NCBI GenBank assembly: GCA_021803655.1
Contig: JAJZLK010000076.1
Location: forward strand, 1-61,350
Length of the DNA: 61,350 nucleotides
Source of the DNA: Thermoplasmata archaeon
GTDB taxonomy: Archaea; Thermoplasmatota; Thermoplasmata; Thermoplasmatales; Thermoplasmataceae
Direction of reading: 5' to 3'
The position numbers were made by a program, and so were the translations under genes. Positions 34,196 to 43,489 of this stretch are shown piece by piece (position 1 is the stretch's first letter; each line of letters begins with the position of its first letter). Under the pieces are notes generated by a model that saw only the letters and a program-made list of their open reading frames with translations, had not been told where the DNA came from and did not search any database.

Positions 34196-34973
34196 GAAGA
34201 GAAAGTCACCGTTCCCGGATGATATCGGGAAGAGGCATGTGCTGCTTTCGTCCATTTATGGTTATCTTCTCTGGAACGGTGAGAAGGAAGGATTGAAGAT
34301 TGTATCTGTATCTGCACTTTCAAACGGTGTCCCTGTAATCACCATCCTGAGGACTTCTGACAGCAGGAACCTGGTCCAGATTGTGCCTGCCCTGAAATCA
34401 GACCCCGATAATTTCCTGCAGCTGTGCAGGGAAAGGACTGTGGCCATCCAGGGGATAACACCGGAAATTGCAGTCGCAACGAACGCGGATTCGCCATTCT
34501 CAGGCAGAGTAGGAGTGGACACCCCCCAACTGAGAATAAACCAGAAGATCTTAGTTGCACACTGGGTCGAAGACGGGATTCCGGATCATGAGGCTGTGGA
34601 CCGAAGTAACCTGCCAAACATCACTCCATGCTATCCTCATCCATACTATTACGGGATAGATTTCACTGTACTCCTTGATTTCCTGAATAATTCCAGGATC
34701 AGCGGAGCAGGCAATACAATAAGCCGGATAGTCGCCGATGCCTCAGAACTTGCATTCAGGCTTTCTGTGGGTTATGACCTGTTGCACATAAGAATGGAGA
34801 TGAATAATCTCGTGAGGATATTGGGTAAGATTGGAGCCCTTGACACCTCACGGGGGAGGATCAGTTCTGATCTCTCATCCATGACATTCAAGAGAAATTT
34901 CCACTCGAGATATACCCGTTATCTGGAAAGAATTGGCAAGAAGACGATTTTTGACTTTGAATCACTGATCTGA
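34188..34973 (+). CDS. Protein of unknown function (second of a coupled pair)
   Basis: A 261-residue soluble protein I do not recognise. The N-terminus is strongly basic (MPRKRKSPFPDDIGKRH), the middle holds a Pro/Tyr-rich patch (PCYPHPYYYGIDF near 150), and the end is basic and helical (RYTRYLERIGKKTIF). The basic termini could bind nucleic acid, but no known domain is visible. Overlaps its partner upstream by 8 bases. Confidence 0.7.
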   Translation: MPRKRKSPFPDDIGKRHVLLSSIYGYLLWNGEKEGLKIVSVSALSNGVPVITILRTSDSRNLVQIVPALKSDPDNFLQLCRERTVAIQGITPEIAVATNADSPFSGRVGVDTPQLRINQKILVAHWVEDGIPDHEAVDRSNLPNITPCYPHPYYYGIDFTVLLDFLNNSRISGAGNTISRIVADASELAFRLSVGYDLLHIRMEMNNLVRILGKIGALDTSRGRISSDLSSMTFKRNFHSRYTRYLERIGKKTIFDFESLI

Positions 34974-35091
34974 AAACATGCTTATGAGTAAACCAGCAAT
35001 TTGACTCCGCCCCGCTGAAATCGCAATAACTGCAGAGAACAGACGGGAAAAGACCTGATTTCTGGAAACCGTTCGCTAAACGCCTGAAAAT

Positions 35092-35100
35092 GTTAATATC
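35092..35100 (+). promoter_or_regulatory. TATA-like box of glnA
   Basis: GTTAATATC lies 22-30 bases before the glnA ATG, consistent with a leaderless transcript. Confidence 0.4.
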
Positions 35101-35121
35101 CACTCCCCATTATTACCTGAT

Positions 35122-36456
35122 ATGGCAGTGGATGCCGATATCGTTCTAAAAAAACTCAAGGAAGAGAATATCCATTATCTGCAACTCCAGTTCTCCGATA
35201 TACTTGGAAATGTCAAGACCGTGACGGTTCCGGAGAACCGGTTTGAAAGTGCCATGGCCGAAGGAGTCGTATTCGACGGAAGCTCGGTGGCGGGATACGC
35301 CCAGATAGAGGAATCTGACATGAGGGCTTTCCCGGATATGGAATCGTTCCAGCTCATACCGGACGGGGCTTATGAGGGAAAGGTTGCAAGGTTCATCTGT
35401 AAGATATATTCCCCTTCAGGGGAGAGGTTTCCGGGTGATCCGAGATATGTTCTCGAAAAGCTGGTCGACAGGCTAAGGAAAGAGAAGAAGGACTTCTATG
35501 TGGGCCCGGAGTTCGAGTTTTTCCTGTTCAGAAGGGATGCTGACGGAAATCCGACAAATATCCCGAGTGACAACGGAGGATATTTTGATTACACCCCAAT
35601 GGACAAGGCAAGCAGGATCAGGCAGGAGATACTGACCGATCTCTTTGAGCTTGGGTATTCCCCAGAGGCTGCTCATCACGAGGTCGCATACGGACAGCAG
35701 GAAATTGACCTGAGATATGCCTCCGCAATCACCATGGCGGACAGGGTCACGGTACTAAAAAGTCTGATAAAGAATGTGGCGCAGAAACACGAACTGTACG
35801 CGACATTCATGCCGAAACCGATCAACGGGGTCAACGGATCGGGGATGCACGTTCACCAGAGCATAATGGCAATGGACGAGAAAGTCAACTACTTCTACGA
35901 TGAGAAGAACAAGTATGGGATCAGCGACTACGGGTTGCATTACCTGGGAGGTGTTCTGAGTCATATCAACGAATCAGCGGCAATCCTGGCGTCGTGGGTG
36001 AACTCATACAAACGGCTTATTCCGGGATACGAGGCACCAGTATACATCTCATGGGCCAACAGGAACAGGAGCGCCCTTGTGAGGATACCTGCAGGAGTTG
36101 GCACCCGGAAGAGAATGGAACTTAGATGTCCTGACCCCGCCGGGAACCCATACCTGCAATTCTCTGTGATTCTTGCAATGGGCCTGGAAGGCATAGAAAA
36201 GAAGATCGTGCCTCCGGAGCCAACAGAGAGGGATATATACACCATGAGCAAGGAGGAGCGCCTGAAATCAGGAATACAGTCAATGCCTGAGAGCCTTGGA
36301 GAATCGCTGCATCACTTCAGGGAGAGCAAGCTTATGAGGAAGGTTCTCGGGGACCATATTTTCGAGAATTTCCTGACGGCAAAGTCTAGGGAATGGGATG
36401 CTTTCAGGTCCCATGTAACCGAGTGGGAACTGAAGAGGTACCTGCCTGTTCTCTAG
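35122..36456 (+). CDS. glnA: Glutamine synthetase type I
   Basis: ATP-dependent amidation of glutamate, the main ammonia assimilation step. N-terminal beta-grasp part with VVFDGSSVAGYAQIEESDM near 50-68; catalytic part with EFEFFLFRRDADG near 132-144, EVAYGQQEIDLRYASA near 195-210, NGVNGSGMHVHQS near 234-246, and NRNRSALVRIPAG near 315-327. The 444 residues correspond to GSI-alpha enzymes, which are usually not adenylylated. Its stop overlaps the aconitase stop on the other strand by 4 bases. Confidence 0.95.
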   Translation: MAVDADIVLKKLKEENIHYLQLQFSDILGNVKTVTVPENRFESAMAEGVVFDGSSVAGYAQIEESDMRAFPDMESFQLIPDGAYEGKVARFICKIYSPSGERFPGDPRYVLEKLVDRLRKEKKDFYVGPEFEFFLFRRDADGNPTNIPSDNGGYFDYTPMDKASRIRQEILTDLFELGYSPEAAHHEVAYGQQEIDLRYASAITMADRVTVLKSLIKNVAQKHELYATFMPKPINGVNGSGMHVHQSIMAMDEKVNYFYDEKNKYGISDYGLHYLGGVLSHINESAAILASWVNSYKRLIPGYEAPVYISWANRNRSALVRIPAGVGTRKRMELRCPDPAGNPYLQFSVILAMGLEGIEKKIVPPEPTERDIYTMSKEERLKSGIQSMPESLGESLHHFRESKLMRKVLGDHIFENFLTAKSREWDAFRSHVTEWELKRYLPVL

Positions 36457-39137
36457 TTCGTGGTCATGCTTGCGATCACGAACTGGAGTATTCCTCCTTT
36501 TCTGAAGTACTCATATTCGAGGGGCGTATCGAGTCTTACTTTCACCTCGAGGGACTTCTTCTCTCCCCCTGTTGATGTGTAATGAATCGTTGCAGTTCTG
36601 GGAGAATTGTCGTCAGGGAAGTCTATGGAAAACGGCTTTGAAGCATCCATTGCCATCTTCGAGAAATCCATGCCATCGGCGAACTGCAATGGGATTATTC
36701 CCATACCGGCCAGGTTGCTGCGGTGGATTCTCTCGAAACTCCTTGCCACTACGGCCTTGATGCCGAGCAGGAATGGTCCTTTTGCGGCCCAGTCTCTCGA
36801 ACTGCCCGTACCATAGTCAACCCCCGCAAAAGCCACGAGTTTGTTCCCCCTGACGGCATATTCTTCAGAAGCCTCGAAAATGGTTGTCTGTTTCTTCTCA
36901 GGAAGGAGGGTAGTAAACCACCCTTCCTTATCTACGAGAAGATTCCTTATCCTGACATTGGCGAAGGTTCCCCGCATCATGACTTCATGGTTTCCCCTTC
37001 TAGCTCCGTAGGAATTGAAGTCTTTCTGTGTCACTCCATGCTGCTCAAGGTAAAGCGCCGCAGGACTCGACTTTGCAATTGATCCGGCAGGAGAAATGTG
37101 ATCCGTTGTAATTGAATCCCCGAGAACTACAAGCGGGAAGCAGCCATCCAGCCTCTCAAACTTCCTGCTTGACGATGAATCGAACCCGTTGAAATATGGC
37201 GGATTGCGGACGTAAGTGCTCTTTTCATCCCACTGGTATATGTCACCTTCCGGAACCTTTATGGAATTCCAGGCTGCATTATAGCCTTCCACGTTGCTGT
37301 ACTTCTGCAGGTAGGACTCCCGTGTGAGGAATTTCTTGACAGTATCATCAATCTCCGTGTCTGAAGGCCAGATATCCTTCAGATATACCTTGGAACCGTC
37401 ACTGGCGGATCCTATTGGTTCGGAAGAAAGATCAATGTTCACGGTACCCGCGATAGCGAAGGCAACAACCAGGGGAGGAGACATGAGGTAGTTGGCGGCA
37501 ACATCTTTATGCACTCTGGCCTCAAAGTTCCTGTTTCCGGATAGAACCGAGACAACCTTGATCCCATGCTGGTCTATGGCCTTCTGTACGGGATCAGGCA
37601 GAGGCCCGCTGTTTCCTATGCAGGTGGTGCATCCATAACCGACCAGGTAGAAGCCAAGATCATTCAGGTACTTCTGCAGTCCGGATTTCTCCAGATATTC
37701 CGTAACCACACGGGACCCGGGAGCCAGTGAGGTCTTCACCTTCGGGTTTACTTTCAGGCCAAGGTTGATGGCCTTCTTCGCAAGAAGTCCTGCAGCAACC
37801 ATTACTCTCGGGTTGCTTGTGTTTGTGCAACTGGTGATTGCAGCTATAGCCACGTCCCCGTCAGAAAGGGAAGTATCCACTCCCCCAATACTGATCGGCG
37901 CCTGTTTGAGATGAACGCTGACTCCCCCCTTCGTTCTCGTAACCCTGCTCTCGTCATTTTCCAGCGACGTGAGGAAACTGTCCGATATGTCGCCGATCGG
38001 AACCCTCTGCTGCGGAAGCTTCGGTCCGGCTACACTTGGCTCGACCGAGGAAAGGTCTATCTCAATCCTCTCGTCAAATACAAGATTGTCTCTTGATCCG
38101 AAGAGATCCTGCCTCTTCATGTATTCTTTAACGACCCTGATCGAATGGCTGTCCCGCCCAGTTGACTCCAGGTAGTCCATAGTCCTCTCGTCCACCGGGA
38201 AATATGCAAGGGTTGCACCGTATTCTGGACACATATTCGAAATTGTGGCCCTGTCAGGTGCAGGAAGCTCAGTTACACCGGGCCCGTAGAACTCAAGGAA
38301 CTTCCCGACAACATTGTGTTTCCTGAAAATCTGGGTCAGGGTAAGCACCATGTCGGTAGCGGTCAAGCCAGGCTTCAGGCTTCCCGAAAGCCGAACACCA
38401 ACCACTCTTGGGACCTGCATGCTGATTGGTTCCCCAAGCATGGCAGCTTCTGCTTCTATTCCGCCAACACCCCAGCCAAGAACCCCGATCCCGTTGATCA
38501 TGGTGGTGTGTGAGTCAGTTCCAACGAGGCTGTCTGGAAACGCATAGGTTTTTTCTGATATCTCTCTTGTCATGACCACCCTGGCAAGATACTCCAGATT
38601 CACCTGATGAACAATACCGACAGAAGGTGGAATTATGTTCACATTCCTGAAGGCGCTCTTGGCCCATTTCAGGAACCGGTATCGTTCCGCATTTCTCTGG
38701 AACTCAATCTTCACGTTCTCCTCGAAAGCCTCATTAGTTCCGAAGAAGTCTACCTGAACCGAATGATCAATCACCAGATCGACAGGAACCTCAGGGTTTA
38801 TCATTGCGGGATCAAAGCCGAGTTCCTTCACCTTCTGCCTCATTGCGGCAAGATCCACCACCGCAGGTACTCCCGTCAGGTCCTGCATAAGGACTCTTGA
38901 AACCTTGAACGAGATTTCCTTATCGGTATCTCTCTTCTCCGCGGTTATCGTCCTGATGTCGTCCTCACTCACCTTTGTCCCGTCGAGGTTCCTGATCATG
39001 GATTCAAGGATTATCCTGAGAGTTACAGGCATTCTCGAGACGTCTATCCCGGCCTTCTTGAGACCGGGCAGGGAAAAGTAATGATATTTTCTTCCGTCTG
39101 TTTCAAAGAAATCCTGAACTCTGTATTCGGAATTCAT
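36453..39137 (-). CDS. acnA: Aconitate hydratase (AcnA/IRP1 type)
   Basis: [4Fe-4S] enzyme of the citric acid cycle, citrate to isocitrate. Cluster ligands are the Cys in ITSCTNTSNPRVM and the pair in YGCTTCIGNSGP. Other conserved blocks are LVGTDSHTTMINGIGVLGWG (substrate/cluster site), GSIAKSSPAA, SYGARRGNHEVMMRGTF and YGTGSSRDWAAKGP (swivel-domain Ser). The protein is about 894 residues from the ATG at 39137 (MNSEYRVQDFF), which fits the family; the frame further upstream to 39248 adds 37 residues unlike aconitase. A TATA-like TTTAAAAAC lies near 39238 on this strand. Confidence 0.94.
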   Translation of the reverse strand: MNSEYRVQDFFETDGRKYHYFSLPGLKKAGIDVSRMPVTLRIILESMIRNLDGTKVSEDDIRTITAEKRDTDKEISFKVSRVLMQDLTGVPAVVDLAAMRQKVKELGFDPAMINPEVPVDLVIDHSVQVDFFGTNEAFEENVKIEFQRNAERYRFLKWAKSAFRNVNIIPPSVGIVHQVNLEYLARVVMTREISEKTYAFPDSLVGTDSHTTMINGIGVLGWGVGGIEAEAAMLGEPISMQVPRVVGVRLSGSLKPGLTATDMVLTLTQIFRKHNVVGKFLEFYGPGVTELPAPDRATISNMCPEYGATLAYFPVDERTMDYLESTGRDSHSIRVVKEYMKRQDLFGSRDNLVFDERIEIDLSSVEPSVAGPKLPQQRVPIGDISDSFLTSLENDESRVTRTKGGVSVHLKQAPISIGGVDTSLSDGDVAIAAITSCTNTSNPRVMVAAGLLAKKAINLGLKVNPKVKTSLAPGSRVVTEYLEKSGLQKYLNDLGFYLVGYGCTTCIGNSGPLPDPVQKAIDQHGIKVVSVLSGNRNFEARVHKDVAANYLMSPPLVVAFAIAGTVNIDLSSEPIGSASDGSKVYLKDIWPSDTEIDDTVKKFLTRESYLQKYSNVEGYNAAWNSIKVPEGDIYQWDEKSTYVRNPPYFNGFDSSSSRKFERLDGCFPLVVLGDSITTDHISPAGSIAKSSPAALYLEQHGVTQKDFNSYGARRGNHEVMMRGTFANVRIRNLLVDKEGWFTTLLPEKKQTTIFEASEEYAVRGNKLVAFAGVDYGTGSSRDWAAKGPFLLGIKAVVARSFERIHRSNLAGMGIIPLQFADGMDFSKMAMDASKPFSIDFPDDNSPRTATIHYTSTGGEKKSLEVKVRLDTPLEYEYFRKGGILQFVIASMTTN

Positions 39138-39480
39138 GTTTCGGGATTCCTGCGTTATACATATTCTTTCACAATCCCGCTGAAGGACGTCCGAGCCTTG
39201 AGGTGCGTGAGAAGTTGAGACTCCGTTACGCTCGTTTTTAAAACGCAAATCTTAGAAATCTACCTAATTATGCAAAACAGGTTTCCGACTGGAGGATGAG
39301 CGCGAATTGACTCAGATGCTACGAAAATCTGCTGAGTCAACACATCGATAAGTGCTGGCAAATGTGCTGCAGTGATTGACATTCGACTCTTTTCCGGAAC
39401 TATGTCGGAGTGTGATTGCTAATGTTTTAATTCTATGAACTATGTTGTTACTTCTAAACGAAAAATGAAAGGAAAGTTTT
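39138..39480. other. Intergenic spacer with an inverted repeat
   Basis: 343 bases between divergent genes. No coding region is supported. At 39307-39340 perfect 9-base arms TTGACTCAG and CTGAGTCAA enclose 16 bases; this could be an operator or a hairpin in the leader of the KaiC-like gene. The aconitase promoter candidate lies near 39238. Confidence 0.4.
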
Positions 39481-40464
39481 ATGGCAAAGGGATCAGATTT
39501 GGTTGGAGAGCAAAAGATGCCCGAAGATCGTGAGGCGCTCAGGCAGCTTGTCGAGGAGCTCCGGAAAGTGGACGAGTCCATCAGGAGAAACATAGACGCG
39601 GCTCTTGCTCTGGAGAAGAGGATTTCTGAAATCATGTCCAGGTTTCAGGGCGTGCCTGAGAATGAGAGACCCGCGGTCAAGATTCCTCCTGCCGTTTCCC
39701 CCGCCATACCCGATCCACGCCCCGGCCCATCCATGAGCGCTGAGAAAGTATCAGTAGGGATAGAGAAGTTGGACGAACTCCTTGTTGGTGGCATGAGGCC
39801 AGGAACCAATGCATTGCTTACCGGCCCTCCTTTCTCAGGAAAGTACGTACTTGCATGGAATTTTGTTGCCAAATCACTCGACGAGGGTATACCTGTGGTC
39901 GTCATTACGGCTGACAGGGACATTGGTGAAATCAAGTATGAGATAAGCAGGATCTACCGGAACGTCGACGAAGCTGAATCCAGTGGTCTCCTGAGATTCA
40001 TCGACGTTTACTCAAGGGTGGTGCAGGCAAAGTCTCCCTCAAAGTATGCTACGGTCATTGACAGCACGACTAACGTAAGTTCTCTGGTGAGGGCCGCAGA
40101 ACAGATAGGAATTGAAGTCAGGAAGTCTTACCCGTACTACCGTCTCCTCTTTTCATCACTGAATGTGTATCTTGCGGAGCTGGAAGACAAGACGCTGGTT
40201 AAATTCCTCCAGCAGTTCGCTCAGAGAAGGAAGGCTGAAAGCGCGGTCTCACTTTACCTCATTGAGGAAGGACAGAGCGAAAAGAGGCCATCAGACAGCG
40301 TTTCGTACCTTTTCGACGGAATTCTCGAGTTTAAGTCAGACTCATCCAAGAACTACATGAGGGTCAGCGGGCTTGGAAACGTGAGATCAAGGGACTGGGT
40401 CGAACTTTACCTGAACGAGATATCATTCGATCTCGGTTCATTCACACTTGAGAAGATCAGGTAG
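39481..40464 (+). CDS. KaiC-like RecA-superfamily protein with coiled-coil N-terminus
   Basis: A 327-residue protein. Residues 1-60 form a charged coiled coil (LRQLVEELRKVDESIRRN), then a Pro-rich linker, then a KaiC/RadA-type ATPase domain: VSVGIEKLDELLVGGMRPG near 91-109, Walker A GPPFSGKYV near 115, and VVVITADRDIGEI near 140. The Walker A lacks the Ser/Thr after Lys (it is Tyr), and the Walker B region is not clear, so ATP hydrolysis may be weak or lost. Archaeal relatives are common near chemotaxis or signalling genes, but none are next to it here. Confidence 0.75.
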   Translation: MAKGSDLVGEQKMPEDREALRQLVEELRKVDESIRRNIDAALALEKRISEIMSRFQGVPENERPAVKIPPAVSPAIPDPRPGPSMSAEKVSVGIEKLDELLVGGMRPGTNALLTGPPFSGKYVLAWNFVAKSLDEGIPVVVITADRDIGEIKYEISRIYRNVDEAESSGLLRFIDVYSRVVQAKSPSKYATVIDSTTNVSSLVRAAEQIGIEVRKSYPYYRLLFSSLNVYLAELEDKTLVKFLQQFAQRRKAESAVSLYLIEEGQSEKRPSDSVSYLFDGILEFKSDSSKNYMRVSGLGNVRSRDWVELYLNEISFDLGSFTLEKIR

Positions 40465-40632
40465 GCAGGAACCGTTTCTGTCCTGTATCTCCTTTCTTAT
40501 TGTAACCTCATCCGGTTAGAGACTGCGGATTCCGGTAAAGTGTCTCTTGGGATTCGTGCTGGATTATAACGAACCATAACGGATGACATTGAGATCGGCC
40601 CATCACACTCTGTGTCGCGGAACGTCAGGAAA

Positions 40633-40641
40633 GTTAATATC
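40633..40641 (+). promoter_or_regulatory. TATA-like box of the NAC gene
   Basis: GTTAATATC starts 33 bases before the ATG at 40666. It supports that ATG over an in-frame ATG-like start at 40612, which would precede the box. Confidence 0.4.
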
Positions 40642-40665
40642 AAAACGGGGAATCTGCAGTTCATT

Positions 40666-41025
40666 ATGATGCCCGGCAGGATGAACTCCAGAGAAGTGAA
40701 GAGAATGATGGCCCAGATGGGCATAAAGACGACGGACCTGACAGATGTCAGGAGAGTCATAATGGAAGGGGATTCCAGGAATTATGTTATCACCGAGGCA
40801 AGCGTAACGAAGATCGATGCAAAGGGTGAGGTCTATTTCCAGGTATCAGGAAAACTTTCCACGACAGAGAAGAAGGTGGAAGGCCCGCAGGAACCTGCGA
40901 TAAACCAGGAAGACGTAAACCTGGTTATCGAGCAGACTCATGTTTCCAGGGAAAAGGCCGTTGAAGCTCTCAAGAAGGCCAAGGGAGAGGTGGCTCAGGC
41001 AATCATGGACCTCATGGAACAATGA
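40666..41025 (+). CDS. nac: Nascent polypeptide-associated complex protein
   Basis: Archaeal homodimeric NAC, which binds ribosomes near the exit tunnel. The NAC domain covers residues 1-60 (MNSREVKRMMAQMG, RVIMEGDSRNYVITEASV, then VYFQVSG), and a UBA domain covers the last 45 (NLVIEQTHVSREKAVEALKK). At 119 residues from this start it has the usual archaeal length. Its stop overlaps the start of the CCA-adding enzyme by 4 bases. Confidence 0.9.
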   Translation: MMPGRMNSREVKRMMAQMGIKTTDLTDVRRVIMEGDSRNYVITEASVTKIDAKGEVYFQVSGKLSTTEKKVEGPQEPAINQEDVNLVIEQTHVSREKAVEALKKAKGEVAQAIMDLMEQ

Positions 41026-42350
41026 TAGATTATCGCAGGATCATAGATCGAATTTCTCCCGGAAAAGACGAGAAGGCCATGTATGACATGGTTGCAAAGG
41101 AAGCCATGAAGAGGACAGAGAAATTCCTCGGTACGGAAGGAATCAGCGCAGTCCCGGTTCCAGTGGGTTCTGCTTCAAGGGATACCAATCTTTCACACTC
41201 CCTGAGGAATTCGGATGTGGACATTTTTGTGGTTTTTCCGAGAGACCTGCCGAGAAATGAGCTGAGAAGGATGGGACTGAGGACAGGACATGCGGTTCTT
41301 CCGGAAGGTGTTGAGAAGTACGCGGAACATCCCTATGTCAGCGGATTCATACAGGGCGTGAAGGTCGACGTTGTTCCATGCTACAGCATGAAGGAGGGGG
41401 AGGAAAAGATTAGTGCAGTGGATCGGACCGTCCTGCACAATGAATACCTTAAAGGAGTTCTTAACAGCAGCCTCAGGGGGGAGATAAGACTGCTCAAGGC
41501 CTTCCTCATCACTGCCGGAATCTACGGTTCAGAGGTGAGCAAATCAGGGTTTTCCGGACTTGTGACGGAACTACTGGTGTTGCGCACTGGTTCCTTCGAG
41601 AATGCTATACGTGTTATTGCAGGGGGAAAAGGAAGGATCTCCATACCGGATTCAGTAGAACTGAAGAAGAAGTTTCCCGATCCGATCGTGGTTCCAGATC
41701 CGGTGGACCCGGACAGAAATGCTGCTGCCGGGATCAGCGAGGAAAACCTTTCGAGGCTAAGGATTGCCGGAAAGCTGTACCTGCGTTCTCCGTCTGACGA
41801 TTTCTTCATTCCGGCGACAAAAAAACCCGCGAAGAGGGGCGGATCGCATGACAGGGGCACGGCATTCAGGCTCGTTATCATACCGAAACCGGACGAGGTT
41901 GACGACGTGGTCTATCCGCAGGCAAACAGGTTCAGGAAGATCATGATCTCCATTCTCGAAGGGAGTGGATTCATTCCTGTATCATCGGCCATATTTCTGC
42001 AGGACTCGATCCTGATACTTATCGAATGCGAGCGCCCTTCCCTTCCAGGAGTGGAGAAACATCACGGCCCTCCTGCGGACAGCGACAACGCACTGGATTT
42101 TATCGACAAGTGGAGTTCTTCACCCAAGACCATGCGCGGCCCATACGTTGAGGGAAACAGACTGGTCGTCGAAAAGGAGAGAGAAGTCACCGACATCGAG
42201 ACCGCAATCCTGTCAGGGATCGCTGGTACAAGCATCGGAAAGCATCTTGACGAACTGAAGGACAGGATCAGGATAATTGATCCCGTCAGGTCCGGAAAAT
42301 ATGGGGAAATAATGGAATCTTACCTTTCAAGGGGAATAATGGACTCCTAG
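41022..42350 (+). CDS. cca: CCA-adding enzyme (archaeal class I tRNA nucleotidyltransferase)
   Basis: Adds or repairs the 3' CCA of tRNAs from CTP and ATP without a nucleic acid template. The nucleotidyltransferase signature is PVGSASRDTNLSHSLRNSDV then DIFVVFPR near 48-75, with the third carboxylate in VDVVPCY near 112. Central, body and tail domains follow over 442 residues, the normal archaeal length. Co-expressed with NAC. The neighbouring tRNA-Gln gene does not encode its CCA end, so the enzyme is needed there. Confidence 0.93.
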   Translation: MIDYRRIIDRISPGKDEKAMYDMVAKEAMKRTEKFLGTEGISAVPVPVGSASRDTNLSHSLRNSDVDIFVVFPRDLPRNELRRMGLRTGHAVLPEGVEKYAEHPYVSGFIQGVKVDVVPCYSMKEGEEKISAVDRTVLHNEYLKGVLNSSLRGEIRLLKAFLITAGIYGSEVSKSGFSGLVTELLVLRTGSFENAIRVIAGGKGRISIPDSVELKKKFPDPIVVPDPVDPDRNAAAGISEENLSRLRIAGKLYLRSPSDDFFIPATKKPAKRGGSHDRGTAFRLVIIPKPDEVDDVVYPQANRFRKIMISILEGSGFIPVSSAIFLQDSILILIECERPSLPGVEKHHGPPADSDNALDFIDKWSSSPKTMRGPYVEGNRLVVEKEREVTDIETAILSGIAGTSIGKHLDELKDRIRIIDPVRSGKYGEIMESYLSRGIMDS

Positions 42351-42541
42351 CCCCCGGAAAACACTTCCATGAAGACCAGTTCATCGGATTCCTTGAATTT
42401 CCTGTCGGAGGTGCATGGCATGCCATTCAGGATCGCCACGTATCTCTGCGTGGAAAGCCCGAGCTCTACAAACGCTTCTCCGACCGTTTCCGATAACACG
42501 ATTTTCGCTGCTTCCGACTTCCTTCCAACTATCCTGATCAT
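42347..42541 (-). CDS. MoaD/ThiS/SAMP-like ubiquitin-fold protein
   Basis: A 64-residue beta-grasp protein ending in VFSGG; the C-terminal Gly-Gly is the site of adenylation and thiocarboxylate formation. It may be a SAMP-type protein modifier, or sulfur donor for tRNA thiolation or molybdopterin/thiamine synthesis. I use the ATG at 42541 (MIRIVGRKSEA) because the ATG at 42553 falls on the end of the tRNA gene. It overlaps the cca stop by 4 bases on the other strand. The E1 enzyme partner is not in the window. Confidence 0.82.
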   Translation of the reverse strand: MIRIVGRKSEAAKIVLSETVGEAFVELGLSTQRYVAILNGMPCTSDRKFKESDELVFMEVFSGG

Positions 42542-42552
42542 GTGTAATTCCA

Positions 42553-42625
42553 TAGCCCCGGGCAGATTCGAACTGCCGTCGTCGGATTCAAAGTCCGAAA
42601 TGCTTGGCCACTACACCACGGGGCT
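42553..42625 (-). tRNA. tRNA-Gln (anticodon UUG)
   Basis: The minus strand folds as a tRNA: acceptor stem AGCCCCG/CGGGGCT, anticodon stem TCGGA/TCCGA around CTTTGAA (anticodon TTG), and T-arm GGCAG-TTCGAAT-CTGCC. No CCA is encoded and no intron is seen. It lies directly upstream of the SAMP-like gene on the same strand. Confidence 0.93.
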
Positions 42626-42665
42626 TCAAGGGCAAATCAGCAACAGAGATAAAAATCATTCATGT

Positions 42666-43418
42666 TCAGATGCGGTAGAGCGATGATCCCTGATCCTGGG
42701 TTGCGCACTCAATTGAGGAGTAGTGAATCTCCCTGTTAGCCAGGCTTGAGGTCACGTGGTTCAGTGCGAGATCAGGAGTGTTGTTCTTCTCGCTCAGGTG
42801 AAGCAGCACTATCCTGCTTTCCGGACCCACGGTGCTGGAAATGAGATCCGCAGACTGCTCGTTGGACAGATGCCCTCTATCCCCAAGAATTCTCTTCTTC
42901 AACCATGGGTCATAAGGACCCTCCTTAAGCATTGAAACGTCATGATTTGCCTCCACTGCCAGGATATCGGATCCTTCAATGGCCGCTACAAGACCTGCCG
43001 GGGCGAATCCAAGGTCGGAAACAACGCATATCTTAGCCTCGCCATTGCGTATCACGTACACTACCGGATCGGCAGCGTCATGGGGTACCTCAACAGGAGT
43101 TATGGTGAAGTTGCCTATGATCGTCTCCCTCTCCGTGGGGTAAAAGTCTATCCCGATCCTCTCTCCAGTCAACTTTCTGGTATAAACGTCCACTTCATGT
43201 TTTGATTTCAGGGTCTTGAGTCCGGAGGAGTGATCCGAATGCTCATGGGACACAAATGCGGAGGTGTTCAGGCCTTCGGGAAGAAAGGAATCTGTTGCGT
43301 TGCGAAACCTCCTGTATGATATTCCAAAATCAATTATTATCAGGTCGCTGGAATCCCACAAAACCGCGCAGTTTCCCCTGCTTCCGCTGGATATGGACTT
43401 GAAGAATACTTCACTCAC
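42666..43418 (-). CDS. Metallo-beta-lactamase-fold hydrolase (YycJ/WalJ-like)
   Basis: A 250-residue MBL-fold protein. SSGSRGNCAVL near 9-19 starts the fold as in YycJ-type proteins, SHEHSDHSSGL near 57-67 is the HxHxDH metal motif, SDLGFAPAG near 133 holds the bridging Asp, and LLHLSEKNN near 209 a later metal His. YycJ relatives are suspected exonucleases, but this has not been settled for archaeal members. It reads toward tRNA-Gln. Confidence 0.83.
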   Translation of the reverse strand: MSEVFFKSISSGSRGNCAVLWDSSDLIIIDFGISYRRFRNATDSFLPEGLNTSAFVSHEHSDHSSGLKTLKSKHEVDVYTRKLTGERIGIDFYPTERETIIGNFTITPVEVPHDAADPVVYVIRNGEAKICVVSDLGFAPAGLVAAIEGSDILAVEANHDVSMLKEGPYDPWLKKRILGDRGHLSNEQSADLISSTVGPESRIVLLHLSEKNNTPDLALNHVTSSLANREIHYSSIECATQDQGSSLYRI

Positions 43419-43489
43419 TGGGCTTCAATATGCCCTGCGGATTAAAGAATTTACGGACTCTTGCAAAGTCGTTTCCTCTCCGCAATATG

